A stretch of 64,000 nt of DNA from Hypericum androsaemum (GCA_963995505.1 OZ023184.1:3162001-3226000), one strand, 5' to 3'. Shown: positions 36,054-48,260, numbered from the stretch's first letter. Notes: generated by a model from the sequence alone, not told the origin. Numbers and translations are program-made.

Positions 36054-39000
36054 ATGACCAAGAACCATGCTGCTCAAGCCAATTCCAACCCCAAGGAGGC
36101 GGCACCCTCTTCCTAGCAACTCGTTGGGAGGAATTCATCTGACGCGGTTTCCGGCAAGGAGACGGCACCACCCCTATCTTCTCAGCAAAATGCCGGGAAG
36201 AACGTTACCAACTCGGCTCGCAACAAGGAGCCGGCTCTCCCTGTTGTCCAGACGGGGATCGGGAGGAGCAATACCAACCCGGTTCTCTTCAAGGAGTCGA
36301 ATACTACCGACTCGGCCTTACTCATGGTGCTAGCCGACCAACTCACCTTAGTGGTTGAGAAGCTTGATATCATAGAGCGGAAGAACGAAGGATTACAACA
36401 GGACCTCGAACAGGTCATCAAGCGTTCGGAGGAGATCTCAGGGATGACCCAACAAACCGAGGAGTCTTACAAGCGGTTCTCTAATCAGATCTCCAGTCAG
36501 ATCCAAGGAGTCCGTAACCACGCGGACGAATCGATCCAGAGAGCGGCTATGGAGAGCAACCAGCACACCGTGGACTACTTCACCCAGATCGTGAAGCCTG
36601 CTATAGTGAATGAAACTGCCAAGGTATTTGAGGCTCAAAGCAAGGGGAAGGGTGTGTCCACATCCTTCGATCATTCCAAGGTTGGCACCATGTCGTTCGA
36701 CAAAGTGCCGGAAACACCTTATGTGCTCAGCCGAAAGCCACCAGCAGGGACGCCCATGTACGTGCCATTCCAAGCGTCCTCAAGCAAGGAGACCCAAGGG
36801 ATGGATGATTCAGGAATGGGATACACCCAACCACTCGGCGCCCAGGAGAGGTCACGCCCTCTCACGGTTGAGGCTGATCAAGGTTCCTTCGAGAAGGGGA
36901 GCATCCGGACGAATGCCCTGTACGAGCCAACGATTCCAAACGTCACCCCGACCACTCGACCAAGGCAAACCGAGTTGGATGAGGAGGACGTCCACAACCC
37001 CATCAATCGGCAGCTGGTATATGATGGAAATCAAGCAAGGCCAGGCCAACGACAACCTAGACCTGAAGAAGAAGAGCTGAATCAGCGACCACCTTTCGAG
37101 GGACGGCCGATACCTAACCTCAACCAAGAGGTCTACCAGAGGGAGGGATTGGCCGAGATGCTTAGGAACCTGGGGTTCGAACCAAGGAATATCCCGCGTC
37201 CAAGGTTCGTTAAGCCTTACCCAGCGGATGTTGATCGAGTCCACTACCCACAGGGATATCGAGTCCCGGAGTTCACCAAGTTTTCAGGCAAAGAGAGCCA
37301 GTCGACGGTGGAGCACGTTGCTCGCTTCGTCATTCAATGCGGAGAAACCTCAATCCATGGAGCATGGCTTCTACGCCAGTTCCCTATGACTCTGACCAAG
37401 ACAGCCTTCGCTTGGTATATTAGCCTACCACCGGGTTCGGTGCGAGATTGGCCTGACATGGAACAGAAGTTTCACGACCAATTCTACAGGGCAGAGCCGA
37501 CCATAACCATATCAGACTTCGCTCATATGCAACAGCTCGAAGGCAAATCCGTGGAAAAGTTCATAATTCGTTTTCGGAAGGCGAAGAACAGGTGCCCGAC
37601 CAACTTATCAGAGTCTGACTTAGCAGCTTTGGCCATGCAAGGGCTTACCTTTCGCCTTCGGAAGAAGCTCGGAGTCGGGAGGTTCTGAGACCTATCCGAG
37701 TTGGCGCAAAAGGCCGCCATGGCACAACAGCTGATCTACGAGAAGGACAGAAGGACTTCTTCTTCAAAAGGTACCTACCATCGCTATGACCCTACGCTTG
37801 AGATTGACCAATTTAGTGATGAATGGGGTCTCGAAGAAGGACAGACAATGGAGGAGATGGTGGCCGAGTTCAAGAAGGGCAAGCCATATGAGTGCGAAAG
37901 CTTGGTCCACAAGACAATGACGGTCCCCAACGAGTTCCTCCGTCCCGGGAACTCGCCTCAACAGAGCAAGGGCTTTAACGAGGTTGGTCGAGAGTACTCG
38001 TTCAATGTTACAAAGGCCGATGAGATTTTTGATAATCTCCTCAAGAACGGCCAGATCGTGTTAACACCCGGACACAAGATCCCCGATGAGAAGGAGCTGA
38101 AGGGGATGAAATACTGCAAGTGGCATGCGAGCAAGTCACACAACACGGCCAATTGTGTGGTGTTCCGCAACCAAGTGCAACAAGCGATCAAGGACGGGCG
38201 GCTGAGGTTCCCCAAAGAACAACCTTCGGCACCCTTTGCCGTACCCATCAATATGGTGAGTATGGCAAGGTACCAGAATGAGGAAGAAGATCCCAAACAT
38301 GCCCGACGGTCACCCCTCAACGACCTAAGGGAGAAGCTCGGGGGCCATGGACGCCAAGAACCTTCCCGAGACCTGAGAGAGATACTCGGAGGACATGGAT
38401 GCCGAGAACCTTCTCGTGATCTGAGGGAGAAGCTCGGGGGGCATGGACGCCAAGAACCTTCCCGAGACCTGAGAGAGAAACTCGGGGGGCATGGACGCCA
38501 AGAACTTTCCCGAGACCTGAGAGAGAAACTCGGGGGGCATGGGCGCCAAGAACCTTCTCGAGATTTGAGGGATAGACTCGAGAGAAATGAACGACGAGAG
38601 TACCACCGGGACCAGAGGGATGGATTCGGGAAATACAGACAGCAAGGATCTCCTAAACACGAAAGACGAGAGCAGCCGAGTGAGTCCATGAGACAACTTA
38701 GGGCGCAACAACTGCTGCGGGAGCTCAAGGAGACGCTCGAAGGAAAAGAACTTCCAAGAGGCCCGGAGGAGAGTCCCGAGAGGCAAGAACGCCCGAGAGA
38801 CGTAAGAGAAAGACCCGGGGGGCAAGGTGGACAGCTTCGCCACCCTCACATCAAAATAGATCTCCGAGACGGCACTGAGCGTCAAGGAGGTGTATTCCAC
38901 CGATTAGGCGAGAAGAGGCGTGCACCGAGACCACTTACACCTGAACCCCTTACTCATACTCAAAGGCGTCGCCTGGAAAGGAGGATTCAGGTCGAGAAGC

Positions 39001-39056
39001 AAGTCACTCGAGATCTGGAAAAGATGTTAGCCGAGCGCAAGGCTCGACTCTCCTAG
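36054..39056 (+). pseudogene. gag: Tat element gag, with in-frame stops
   Basis: The frame opens at ATG 36054, 68 bp after the 5' LTR. It is interrupted by TAG at 36114-36116, where Gln is likely, and by TGA at 37686-37688, where Arg is likely from the surrounding FRDLSEL context. It meets another TAG at 39054-39056. Capsid-type sequence (retrotransposon gag domain) is visible around 37290-37680, with GAWLLRQFPMTLTKTAFAWY and later EKFIIRFRKAKNRCP. Downstream come a conserved Tat gag segment (KYCKWHASKSHNTANCVVFR) and a tandem 16-residue repeat. The gag packages element RNA in cytoplasmic particles. All stops lie in the same frame as the downstream protease, so the ancestral product may have been a single gag-protease polyprotein. 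Some stops could be ancestral termination sites. Confidence 0.85.
38322..38609 (+). repeat. 48-bp tandem repeat within gag
   Basis: Five good copies (38322-38561) and one degenerate copy of a 48-bp unit encode DLREKLGGHGRQEPSR. The frame is kept across copies. The repeat is charged and rich in Arg, Glu and Gly, so it probably forms a flexible RNA-binding or helical linker. Confidence 0.9.
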
Positions 39057-39058
39057 CC

Positions 39059-39108
39059 CTTCCCGAAGTTCCATGCCGTGCGGCTTCCCGAAGTTCCATG
39101 CCGTGCGG
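39059..39108. repeat. 25-bp perfect tandem duplication after gag
   Basis: CTTCCCGAAGTTCCATGCCG plus five bases is repeated twice with no mismatch, just after the gag TAG. Being 25 bp, it shifts frame by one relative to a single-copy version. Confidence 0.95.
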
Positions 39109-39773
39109 CTTCTAGACAAAGCCGGTCCATGGAGATCGACGCCCCAAGGCCCGACAAAGGAAAAGCACCGATGAGAGAGGTCGATGGCAAGGACCAGACG
39201 CCTATGATAGACTTTAGTGATGAAACGAAGTTATCAACACAAAGGTCCGACAAGGGGAAAGCACCAATGAAGGAATTTAGTGGATCAAGGATGTCGGCGA
39301 CACTCATCAAGGCAAAGAGGCACATCGACTTCGGGGGAGAACGAGAGCTGAATAAGGTATGGGTACCGAAGACGGAATGTAAGGTCCGCCCCAAAGATAA
39401 CTCCTCACAAAAGGGGCGAACCACTCCACACGAGGAAGTCATGGTCGATCTAGATGCGGGGGTGGCAAGGTTTGGATCCTTCGAGAAATTAAGTCTCAAC
39501 GACACCTCGAGTCGGAATGAGGGGTCAGGTCGGGATGATAGCACTAGCAAGGATATGGAGGTCAGCAACCCTCTCAAAGAGAAAAAGGCTGTACACCCAG
39601 CCTGCGTTATGATAAAAAATTATGAGAAGTTGAGACTACACGGTCTCCCCGACCATCACGAAGAAGAGTTATTAGATTTAGATGGACTTATTGGGGATGG
39701 TGATGATCTCACACTGGACGACGAGGGCGACGAACCACCAAGTCCGAGTAACGAGAGAGAGTACCTGGCATAG
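39078..39773 (+). pseudogene. Tat element gag-protease linker region
   Basis: An open stretch of 231 codons in the gag frame, ended by TAG at 39771-39773 directly before the protease segment and in the same frame. Composition is acidic and Lys-rich, with repeated DKGKAPM phrases. No enzyme domain is recognised. It is probably the C-terminal gag or linker part of the polyprotein. Confidence 0.6.
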
Positions 39774-39776
39774 CAG

Positions 39777-40652
39777 ATGAGGTGTTTTGTTCGTGAAGAT
39801 GAGATGGGCGAGAAGGTAGAGCTAGAGGATAGCGCGAGTGAGGATGACCTCAATGAATATAACCAAGACCTACAAGTCAATATGGTCTTCACCCTCCCGG
39901 CCATGTTCGGACCTAAGGAGAATCAGCCCAGTTACCTAGAAGGGGACGTGATTGAAGGAGATCTCGGAGAATACGAGATCGGAGAGAAATCTATGGCGGT
40001 GCCCATAGTTGAAGACTTCAGCAATAGCATCACTATTGCAAAACCCACCACCAACATGTGTAGGCACCTCAAGCCGTTGTACATCACGGCTCATATCTTC
40101 GGGAAGCCGGTTGGAAGGATTCTGGTGGACAATGGGGCTACCGTCAATATCATTCCCCAGTCATTACTCCGAAGGCTGAACAAGGAGAAGGAGCGTTTGA
40201 TTCCGACTGACATGGTCATGATGGACTTCGCGGGAAAGGGTACACGTCCACTCGGAATGCTCGCAGCCGAAGTTAGTGTCGGTTCTGTGAGTAGGGAGGT
40301 CGCATTCTTTGTCATAGATGCGAAGACTTCCTATAACTGCTTGTTGGGGCGAGATTGGATTCACTCGGCTCAAGTCATCCCGTCGTCCCTTCATCAGTTC
40401 CTCATCCAATGGAAGCCGGACGGCAAGGTAGAGTTGGTGGCTGCCGACACCAATCCCTTCGCGTTGAATACCAATAATGTGGAAGCGGCCTTTTATGATG
40501 GCTCCATAATACCAACATCAATGGCATGGAGCAACGAAGATGGCCGCATTGCCGGAATCGCATGCTCGGTCGAAAGGGAGGTCCCTTCTACCCAACGACC
40601 AGTTACAGCTGCACTCGGGGGGCAACCGCTTAGGCTTGCCTTTCGAGAGTAA
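39777..40652 (+). pseudogene. Tat element aspartic protease region
   Basis: The retropepsin active-site motif is seen as ILVDNGATVNIIP (about 40120-40158), with Asn where Ser or Thr is usual. FFVIDAKTSYNCLLGRDWI follows, a typical second half of gypsy proteases. The frame is continuous with gag except for the TAG at 39771. It ends at TAA 40652 and overlaps the start of the pol frame by 113 bp, which lies in another frame. The protease cuts the polyprotein. Confidence 0.8.
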
Positions 40653-43600
40653 TCCAACTGTTGAGAAGATGGCAAGGCGGATAGAGGTCTACGCCTTGTC
40701 ACAATATGAAGCGGCCGAGTACGTCTTCGAGGATGACGGCCAAGACCCATTGGAGCTATTAAGGATGAGCGATCTCCACCCGGCACCAAGCAAGCTCGAT
40801 GATGCCAAGGCAGAGGTGAAGGATCCCTTAAAAGAAATAATTCTCCAATCAGAAAAAGGAGGCCGGCCCGTGTTCATCAGTGAGCGGCTTCCTGAAGACT
40901 TCGAGATGGACCTGGTCGAGCTACTGACGGAGTACCAAGACTGTTTTGCTTGGGACTATGACGAGATGCCAGGCCTGGATAGATCCCTCATAGAACATCG
41001 ACTCCCTATAAGGCCGGGTTTTCGGCCTTACCAGCAGCCGATGAGGAGGATGATGCCGGAAGTAGTAGAGAAAGTCAAGCTAGAGATAGATAGACTCTTA
41101 GAAGCCGGCTTCATACGAAAAGCCGATTATGTGGAGTGGCTATCCAATATTGTACCCGTTGTCAAGAAGAATGGAAAAATTCGGGTTTGCATTGACTTTA
41201 GAGATTTAAACTCTGCTACTCCAAAAGATGAATATCAAATGCCCATCGCCGATATGTTGGTTGACGCGGCAGCCGGGCATGAAGTACTGAGCTTCATGGA
41301 CGGTCATTCGGGTTACAATCAAATTTATCTTGCTGAGGAGGACGTTCATAAGACGGCGTTCAGATGTCCAGGGTCTATCGGGATTTTTGAGTGGGTAGTC
41401 ATGCCTTTTGGACTCAAGAACGCCGGAGCTACGTACCAAAAGGGGATGCACCTAATCTTTCCAGATTTCATCGGCAAATTTATGGAAGTATACATCGATG
41501 ATGTGGTGGTCAAGTCCCATGATCGCACCCAACACTTGAAACACTTGCGGGCATCGTTTGAGAGGATGCGGGAACACCAGCTCAAGATGAACCCGTTAAA
41601 GTGTGCGTTCGGAGTGTCTGCGGGGAACTTCTTGGGATTTCTTGTCCATAAGCGAGGCATCGAGATCGATGAAAACAAGATCAAGGCAATTCAACAAGCC
41701 CAACCTCCTCGAAACAAGAAGGAGCTGCAACGTTTCCTCGGCCAAGTAAACTTCTTGCGTCGGTTCATATCCAACACGGCGGGCCGGACACGGTCATTTG
41801 CCAACTTGCTCAAACTAAAGGGAGGCGAGTTCCAATGGGAAGCCAAGCACCAACAAGCCTTTGACGAGCTTAAGGCATACCTATCCACACCTCCGGTTGT
41901 CACTCCGCCATCCCCGAATCGACCGTTGTTGCTTTATGTATCGGCCGCCCAAGACTCAATTGGATGCCTACTGGCTCAGGAGAATGACGAAGGAAAAGAG
42001 CAGGCTGTGTACTACCTGAGTAGGTCGCTCTTGGGAGCGGAGACGAGGTATTCAGCCATTGAGAAGTTGTGCCTTTGTCTTTTCTTTGCTTGTAGAAAAT
42101 TGAGGTATTATCTCTTGCCCACGGAGGTAAAGGTGGTTGCCCAGACCGACGTCATCAAGCACTTGCTCACCGGACCTATCATGAGAGGAAGGCTTGGTAA
42201 GTGGGCATTGGCCTTGGTGGAGTTCAACTTAACGTTCGTGCCTCAGCGAGCGGTAAAAGGGCAAGCATTGGCTGACTTCTTGGCTGACCACCCGTGTATT
42301 GATGTGACTGCGAATACGTCGGTGGATTTTGGGTTGATAGCAAAGAAACCATGGACGCTCTGGTTTGATGGCTCCCGCACCAACAAGTCCTCTGGGGCTG
42401 GGATCGTGATCAAATCTCCGACCGGTATCAAGACGAAAGCATCCTTCCTACTTAATTTTCCTTGCACCAACAATCGAGCCGAGTACGAGGCTTTGATATT
42501 GGGGCTATTTATTTTAAAAGACCTTGGCGCCGAAACTGTCCGGGTGCTTGGTGATTCGATGTTGGTGGTCAAACAAGTGGTGGGCGAATTCAAGTGCGAG
42601 CGAGAAGGCTTCCAAGCCTATTGTGATGCTGCTCGATCGCTACTACGGAGTTTCGAAGATGCGATCATTGGATTCGTGGATCGCACCAAGAACATGGAGG
42701 CCAACAAGTTAGCACAGACCGGATCCGGTTTCCGTGCGTTCACCAAATTCAATTCCGTACCGGTGAAGGTCAGGTCGACCTCGGTATTAGAGGAGCTTAA
42801 CCCGACGATCGAGATTGCTTTGTTACAACTCAACCGAGACTGGCGACAGGAATACATCGACTACCTCAAGGGCCCAAGCTCTTGCTCCGACAAGGCTTTG
42901 AAGATAAGGGCTCTTCGTTTCGAGCTCATCAACGACACCCTCTATCGAAGGACCATCGACGGGTTACTTCTGGTTTGCCCAAGTCCACAAGAAGCTATGC
43001 TAGCCATGACAGAGGTCCATGAAGGCATATGTGGAGCACACCAGTCAGGTATCAAGATGAGATGGTTAATGCATCGTCACGGCTACTTTTGGCCGGGTAT
43101 GGCAAATGACTGCATCAATTACGCGAAGGGGTGTCAAGAATGCCAAAGACATGGACGAGTTCAACACTCGCCGGCAGACACTTTTCATCCCGTAGTGAAG
43201 CCTTTGCCATTTCGGGGTTGGGCAGTTGATGTTATCGGGAAGATCCATCCCGCTTCTACCAAGGGACACGCCTTCATCATAGTGGCCACTGATTATTTTA
43301 CAAAGTGGGTGGAGGCAGTCCCAATGAAGGTTGTGAACCAAGAGACGGTGATCCAGTTCTTTAAAGAACACATCATCCATAGGTTCGGGTTACCGGAGAC
43401 GATCACGACTAGGGGTGAGCATTCGGATAATCCGAATCCGAATTATCCGAATTTCCTATTATCCGAAATATCCGAATTTAGTATTTTTTGATCCGAATCC
43501 GAATCCGAAATCCGAATTATCCGAAATCCGAAATCCGAAATTATTTCGGATTCGGACTCGGATAATCCGAATTATCCGAATTTTGATGTTGTTTAGTTTT

Positions 43601-44631
43601 ATATAGAGTCAAACATGTTTAAATATAATATATGTGTTAAGGTCAACTCCATCTTCCAATTAAAATCGGCCCAGCCCAATAGATATATTACATATGTATT
43701 AATAAATTCGGATATTCGGATAATCCGAATTTATTTTTTTTATATCCGAATCCGAATCCGAATCCGAAATAAATATTTCGGATAATCCGAATCCGAATCC
43801 GAATATAAAAGTATCCGAATCCGAATCCGAAAAAAAAATCTGATATCGGATTCGGATATCGGATATCGGATTTTTTGCTCACCCTTAATCACGACCGACC
43901 AAGCTACTATGTTCACCGGAGATGAAATCCAAAAGTTTGCCAGAGACATGGGCTTCCGAATCACCCACTCGACGCCTTATTATGCTCAAGGCAATGGTCA
44001 AGCGGAAGCTACCAATAAGGTATTAAAAGCGTGCATAGAGAAGATGGTGAGAGAGCGACCCAGAATGTGGCATCTCGCTCTATCGGAGGCGTTGTGGGCA
44101 TTCCGCACTACAAAGAAGGGTGCCACTGGAACAACACCGTTCGCTCTTACTTATGGACACGATGCTATGATACCATTAGAAATGACGGTCCGATCCTTGA
44201 GGAGGGCCGAGCAGGCAAACCTCTCCCGACTTGATTATGACTCGGCCATGTTGGCTGAACTTGAAGATCTTCCGGAAGAAAGGCTAAGGGCATTAGACGC
44301 GATCGTCCAGCAAAAGAAGACTGTAGAGAAAGCCTACAACAAGCGGGTCCGAGAAAAGCATTTCGAGAGAGGGGATCTGGTGTGGAAGGTTATACTCCCA
44401 CTGGGACGCAAAGACCCCGAGCTTGGAAAATGGTCGCCAAACTGGGAAGGACCATTCGAGGTGCACGATGTGCTATGGAATGGATCCTATCGACTTGCAG
44501 ACATCAACGGTGAGGTTCATGAGCGCCCGATAAACGGACTTTACCTGAAGAAGTACCGGCCTAGTATGTGGGAGGGTGTGGATGATCGTCTATTTGAAGA
44601 TTATGCACGAACTTATAATCGAGAGATGTAA
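40540..44631 (+). pseudogene. pol: Tat element pol: RT, RNase H, second RNase H, integrase (split by a MITE)
   Basis: Reverse transcriptase spans about 41040-41570, with the catalytic YIDD at 41491-41502 and VCIDFRDLN upstream. The RT-linked RNase H follows (about 41860-42290). A second RNase H of the archaeal/plant type is at about 42350-42720 (LWFDGSRTNKSSGAGIVI, NNRAEYEALILGL). Integrase begins with a zinc-binding HHCC region (HEGICGAHQSG...CQECQRHG) and the first catalytic Asp in WAVDVIGKIHP. A MITE at 43410-43887 then separates it from the rest, which resumes with DQATMFTGDEIQKFARDMGF and ends in a GPFEV...RLADINGE chromodomain-less C-terminus. MITE plus target duplication is 486 bp, so the outer frame is unchanged, but the MITE brings stop codons. 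The pol frame is one base off gag-protease. Confidence 0.92.
43410..43887. mobile_element. hAT-type MITE (478 bp) nested in integrase
   Basis: Terminal inverted repeats TAGGGGTGAGCA (left) and TGCTCACCCTTA (right) differ by one base. The 8-bp target duplication ATCACGAC is exact (43402-43409 and 43888-43895). Both features fit the hAT superfamily. The interior has no ORF of its own. Its two flanks are dense in the short motif TCCGAA and its complement TTCGGA, in direct and inverted order, around an ordinary AT-rich core (about 43585-43700). Confidence 0.88.
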
Positions 44632-44957
44632 CCTAGCCGGTGATGGGTTTGCAGTAGAATCGCGCGTAGTCAGTATAGACTATGACGACGGTTCTTTCAG
44701 TTTTCTGATGAAACCGGTTATACATGTAACTTGATGATGTGTCTGGTTGGTGAAGATCAATAAAGGATAAGTTACTTCGTCGGCCTCTTCAAAGGCCACC
44801 AAAATCATATTTCGCGATCAAGCCTAGCACACGGTCTCGATAGGACTGAGTGTACGTACGTCAAAGCTAGGTAAATAATAAATATGACAGTCCAAAAGAT
44901 CCCTAACACAAAAAGCTAGTCAAGCCAACGAGATCGAAGAGCTCCAGGAGGTCGAAC
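44632..44957. other. Tail-to-tail spacer between pol and the antisense gene
   Basis: 326 bp between the pol stop and the stop of the opposite-strand gene. No ORF of note. It probably holds 3' ends of both transcripts. Confidence 0.5.
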
Positions 44958-47900
44958 TCATGCCCGTCCATGACTCTCTGATGGGGCGGCGCCAACATCA
45001 AGTTCAGAAAGGCAAGAGATCGCTCCGTCTACTAATTCTCGAGCGGCGTCAATAAATACTCGATCATCAGCGTAGGCGTTCTTCTCTTGTCCTAGTAGTG
45101 CATCAGCAAGCTCGGATTCATCTTTAGCACTCTTGAAGACGGTCGTCCCGTACTCCATGTTAGCCTGATGACAGGCTATCCTTCTCTCTCTCACACGGGC
45201 AAGTTCGTCTTGTGACCCCTGGTACTCGGAGTCAGCCTGGATCAAGCTCTCTTGAAGGCGGGCAATCTCAGCTCGGATACGGTTCGATGTCTCAGCCCGA
45301 GCGGTAACCATCTGTGTGACTTTAAATTCTTCAGCCTTAACCAGTCTGAACTCGGCAACCCTTGACGCCATGTTGTTCTGAATCTCTGCGAAGGTCCTGG
45401 TATGAGCTTCCGCGTTCTGCTCCATGCAATGGATGGAGTCAACGTACCTTTCGCCCCTTTGATACCTGTAAAGAAACAAGTGTTAAGAATGGGTTCAATT
45501 AAGATGGTGGGGAGAAAAGCGAATATAAAAGAGCTTACCAGTGGACAACACGGGCAAAGTCGGCGTGTAGCTTGCGAATGGGAGCAGGTTGGTTGCCGGT
45601 GGATGGTCCGTGGCTTATCAAGTACTCGAGGGCCGCATATGCATAGGCTGGAGGTTCTAAAAACATAGTGCTTACCGTCTGGCTCTTAAGGTCATGAAGG
45701 TAACGGATCAAGTTGGCTCTTTGCTTATCTTTTTCTGTGTCAGCACATGCGGATGTCAGGACTTCGGGTAGCAAAGCCGGAGTGATCGGGGGGTTGATCG
45801 ACTCAGCTATGGTGAATCCTATGCTCTCATAGAATGCCTAGCATGGAATAACAAGTGTGACCCAATAGAGTGATGAGACATACGGAGAAACAAAGCTGGA
45901 AAAGACACCTACCAGCTCGGAGGCGTCGATCAGAGGTATAGGAGGGGCTGGAGCAACGATAGGCGTCAGTGATGGTCCGGACGTAGGAGGCGGAGCAATG
46001 ATCGAAGGCGTCGGAGGATGCACAATATCTGAGATGACCTCCTCGCTCTCGGTCATCCTGGCGTTGAAGGTACCAGTGACCGAAGAAGGTGCTACCGGAG
46101 GTGAAGGTGTATAACCAGGGGAGTAAGCAGGATCAAGCATCGCCTGGAACTCGGCTTCATCATCTAGAGGCTCGGAAATCATGATGCTGGTAGGGCGACT
46201 TTGACGCGGAGGATTTCTTCTGAGCCTTGAAGGAGAGACGACACGGGGAGACTCAGGGTCAGTAGTGGAGCTGACTCGTACGGGAGAAACTTCGGGTGAT
46301 GAGTCCTGAAGTGATGTGAATTAGGTGGAAAGCTTATTGGTACCAGGTAAGTACCCGAAGTTAGTTTTTACCTTTTCAGACGAAGACGAAGGGTATCCCA
46401 CGAGTCTGACCGAAAGAGAGGAAGCTCGAAGGTCAACGTCTGTGCAATAATAAGAAGGCGGTTATTGACGAGTGAAGAACATGGTGGGTGTAAGAGTAAG
46501 GGGACTTACCGTCGTCTGGGAAGCCGGAGTCGTTCGTTTGGGAAGGAGACGCCGAGGCACCCGCCTGGTCATTGGTTACCGAGTGGTCGACCCTTTGCTT
46601 CTTCCTCGGAGGGGCTTTTCCTCGCCTTAGAACAGTGTCTGCCGTGGGGGGTGTATCTTTGAAGAAGGTAAAGGTCTCGGCTAGTTGCTTGTCGTTGGCC
46701 TTCCAACATGTGAGTGTCGCCCACCAAGCCGCGAAGGCAGGAGAACGACCGGAAGAGAAGTTGAAGCAGCTGATTGTGCTTCGGTGTAAAAGGTAACTGT
46801 TTGCCGCAAGGGAAAGTTCCACCTTTTCCCATTTATGTGAGCCTCGGTCGGCTCGGTGTCCATGGAGAAGGTAGTTGGTGGGGAACGGAATCCCTTGGAT
46901 GAGACCTAGCTGCTCAGCGACAAAGTGAGGATTGTAGGGTGCTACGACCATCCTCCCGGGACAACTTCCACTAATAAGGTCTCGGGCGGTGAGTATACTC
47001 TTCCAAGCATCAGCGCTATGAATCACGTTAGAGAAATTGAGGAAGTTAGGGCGGCAAGTCGCATGAAGAAGTGGAGAAGTTTGATTACCGCTACGATCCT
47101 TGTTGAAGGCCCGGAAGTAGGGACGAAGATCTTTCGTGGGTTTCTTTACCCGAGCCCGAAGAAGATGATGGCCGTAGCTAGGTAATGACCCGTCATATGT
47201 AGGGAGTGAAGGTGTCAACTCGGGGAAGTAAGCTAGGCACCATATGGCGACCATCCATAAGGGACCATTGGCGGTGAAAGTCCTCTTCAATCGATAAGTG
47301 TTGATAAAGATGGCCATCTGGTCGTAGATGTGAGAGAGGATGAATTGCCCCATTGCCATTTTCCGTCCCTCGGCTAATGCAGCAGCTAAGTTGAAGTATT
47401 CATTTGACACACGTTTGGAAGACGGGCAGGTGATGTAGCGGGTAATCCAAAGGAGCAAGAAGGCCGTGTGCTCATCTCTATGGCGAAGCTCATCGCCGGG
47501 CGCATAATCAGGGACGCTTGCGTTCGCAGTGGTGACGGGGTTAGGTTCTCTTCGAGGATCGTCATCCCGTAGTCAATAGGCTTTGACATAGGCGGGAAAA
47601 CCATTTGCTACTGGCCTATTGGCCTCATGCCGAACCCGGCCATTGGCGTCAGACACTGGGGTAGACGGGAGGATCGGTTCACCATCGGGATGAAGGCCAA
47701 AAAGGGCAGCCATATCGTATAATGTGATAGTCTTCATTCCTACAAGGGGAGATAAGATGGATAAGAAGCTTGATGAAGGCAAAGAAGAATCATCGATGCT
47801 AAGGAAGCTTACCCGAGCGGAAAAGAAACACGTTGGCACTAGGGCACCAATAGAGAAGCAAGGTGCCGAGTAGTGGACGACATGGCTCAATGCGGTGTGC

Positions 47901-48260
47901 GCAAAGGGACAAGAGTGAGCCGATGCCGGTTTGGTCCCATTGTGGTTGGTGGAATCGTTTCAGGACGGCGTGCCAACTCTCGAACTCTTGGAATGGCGTA
48001 GGCCATCCGCGGTATCCGTTACAGTTGTTCCAAAAGTATAAGTTGAAGGGAGCGCCTTGAAAGAGAGGCACGTCACGGTAATGGACTGGAAGGAAATCTT
48101 CAAAGGTCTCTACGTTGGTAATCGTGGGTCCAAGTACTCGATTTTCTTTGTCTCGAGAGGTATCATCGACCGGGTAGCTTTCTCCAAGTGTGGATGTGAT
48201 GAGGACGTTGGAGGAGCGTTGTTCTTCCTTCTCGATATCAAGAGGTATCGGCATGACCAT
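44958..48260 (-). pseudogene. Spliced antisense gene for a plant mobile domain (PMD) protein carried by the Tat element
   Basis: Six exons on the minus strand: 48260-47813, 47739-46510, 46439-46372, 46305-45913, 45837-45539 and 45465-44958. All five introns have GT-AG ends and the phases (1, 1, 0, 0, 2) all fit, giving about 981 codons. One in-frame TGA (47573-47575) interrupts exon 2. The N-terminal half is a plant mobile domain, as in MAIN/MAIL1 and transposon-borne PMD proteins: LLLYWCPSANVFLFRSG joins KTITLYDMAALFGLHPDGEP, then HTAFLLLWITRYITCPSSKR, ALAEGRKMAMGQFILSHIYD and WMVAIWCLAYFPE. A basic KKQRVDH motif and a Pro/Ser-rich linker follow. The last exon is a long heptad-like coiled coil (about 165 residues). 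The start is the first ATG after an upstream-open frame; an additional 5' exon cannot be excluded. The role is unknown; PMD proteins are tied to silencing and genome stability in hosts. Confidence 0.82.

Noticed and set aside
37958..38900. Long minus-strand ORFs opposite gag
   Set aside because: They mirror the 48-bp gag repeat in other frames (SLRSREGSW-type repeats); no independent support.
43415..43964. ORFs rich in Ile-Arg/Asn-Pro repeats in the MITE
   Set aside because: Products of the TCCGAA word repeated; not coding.
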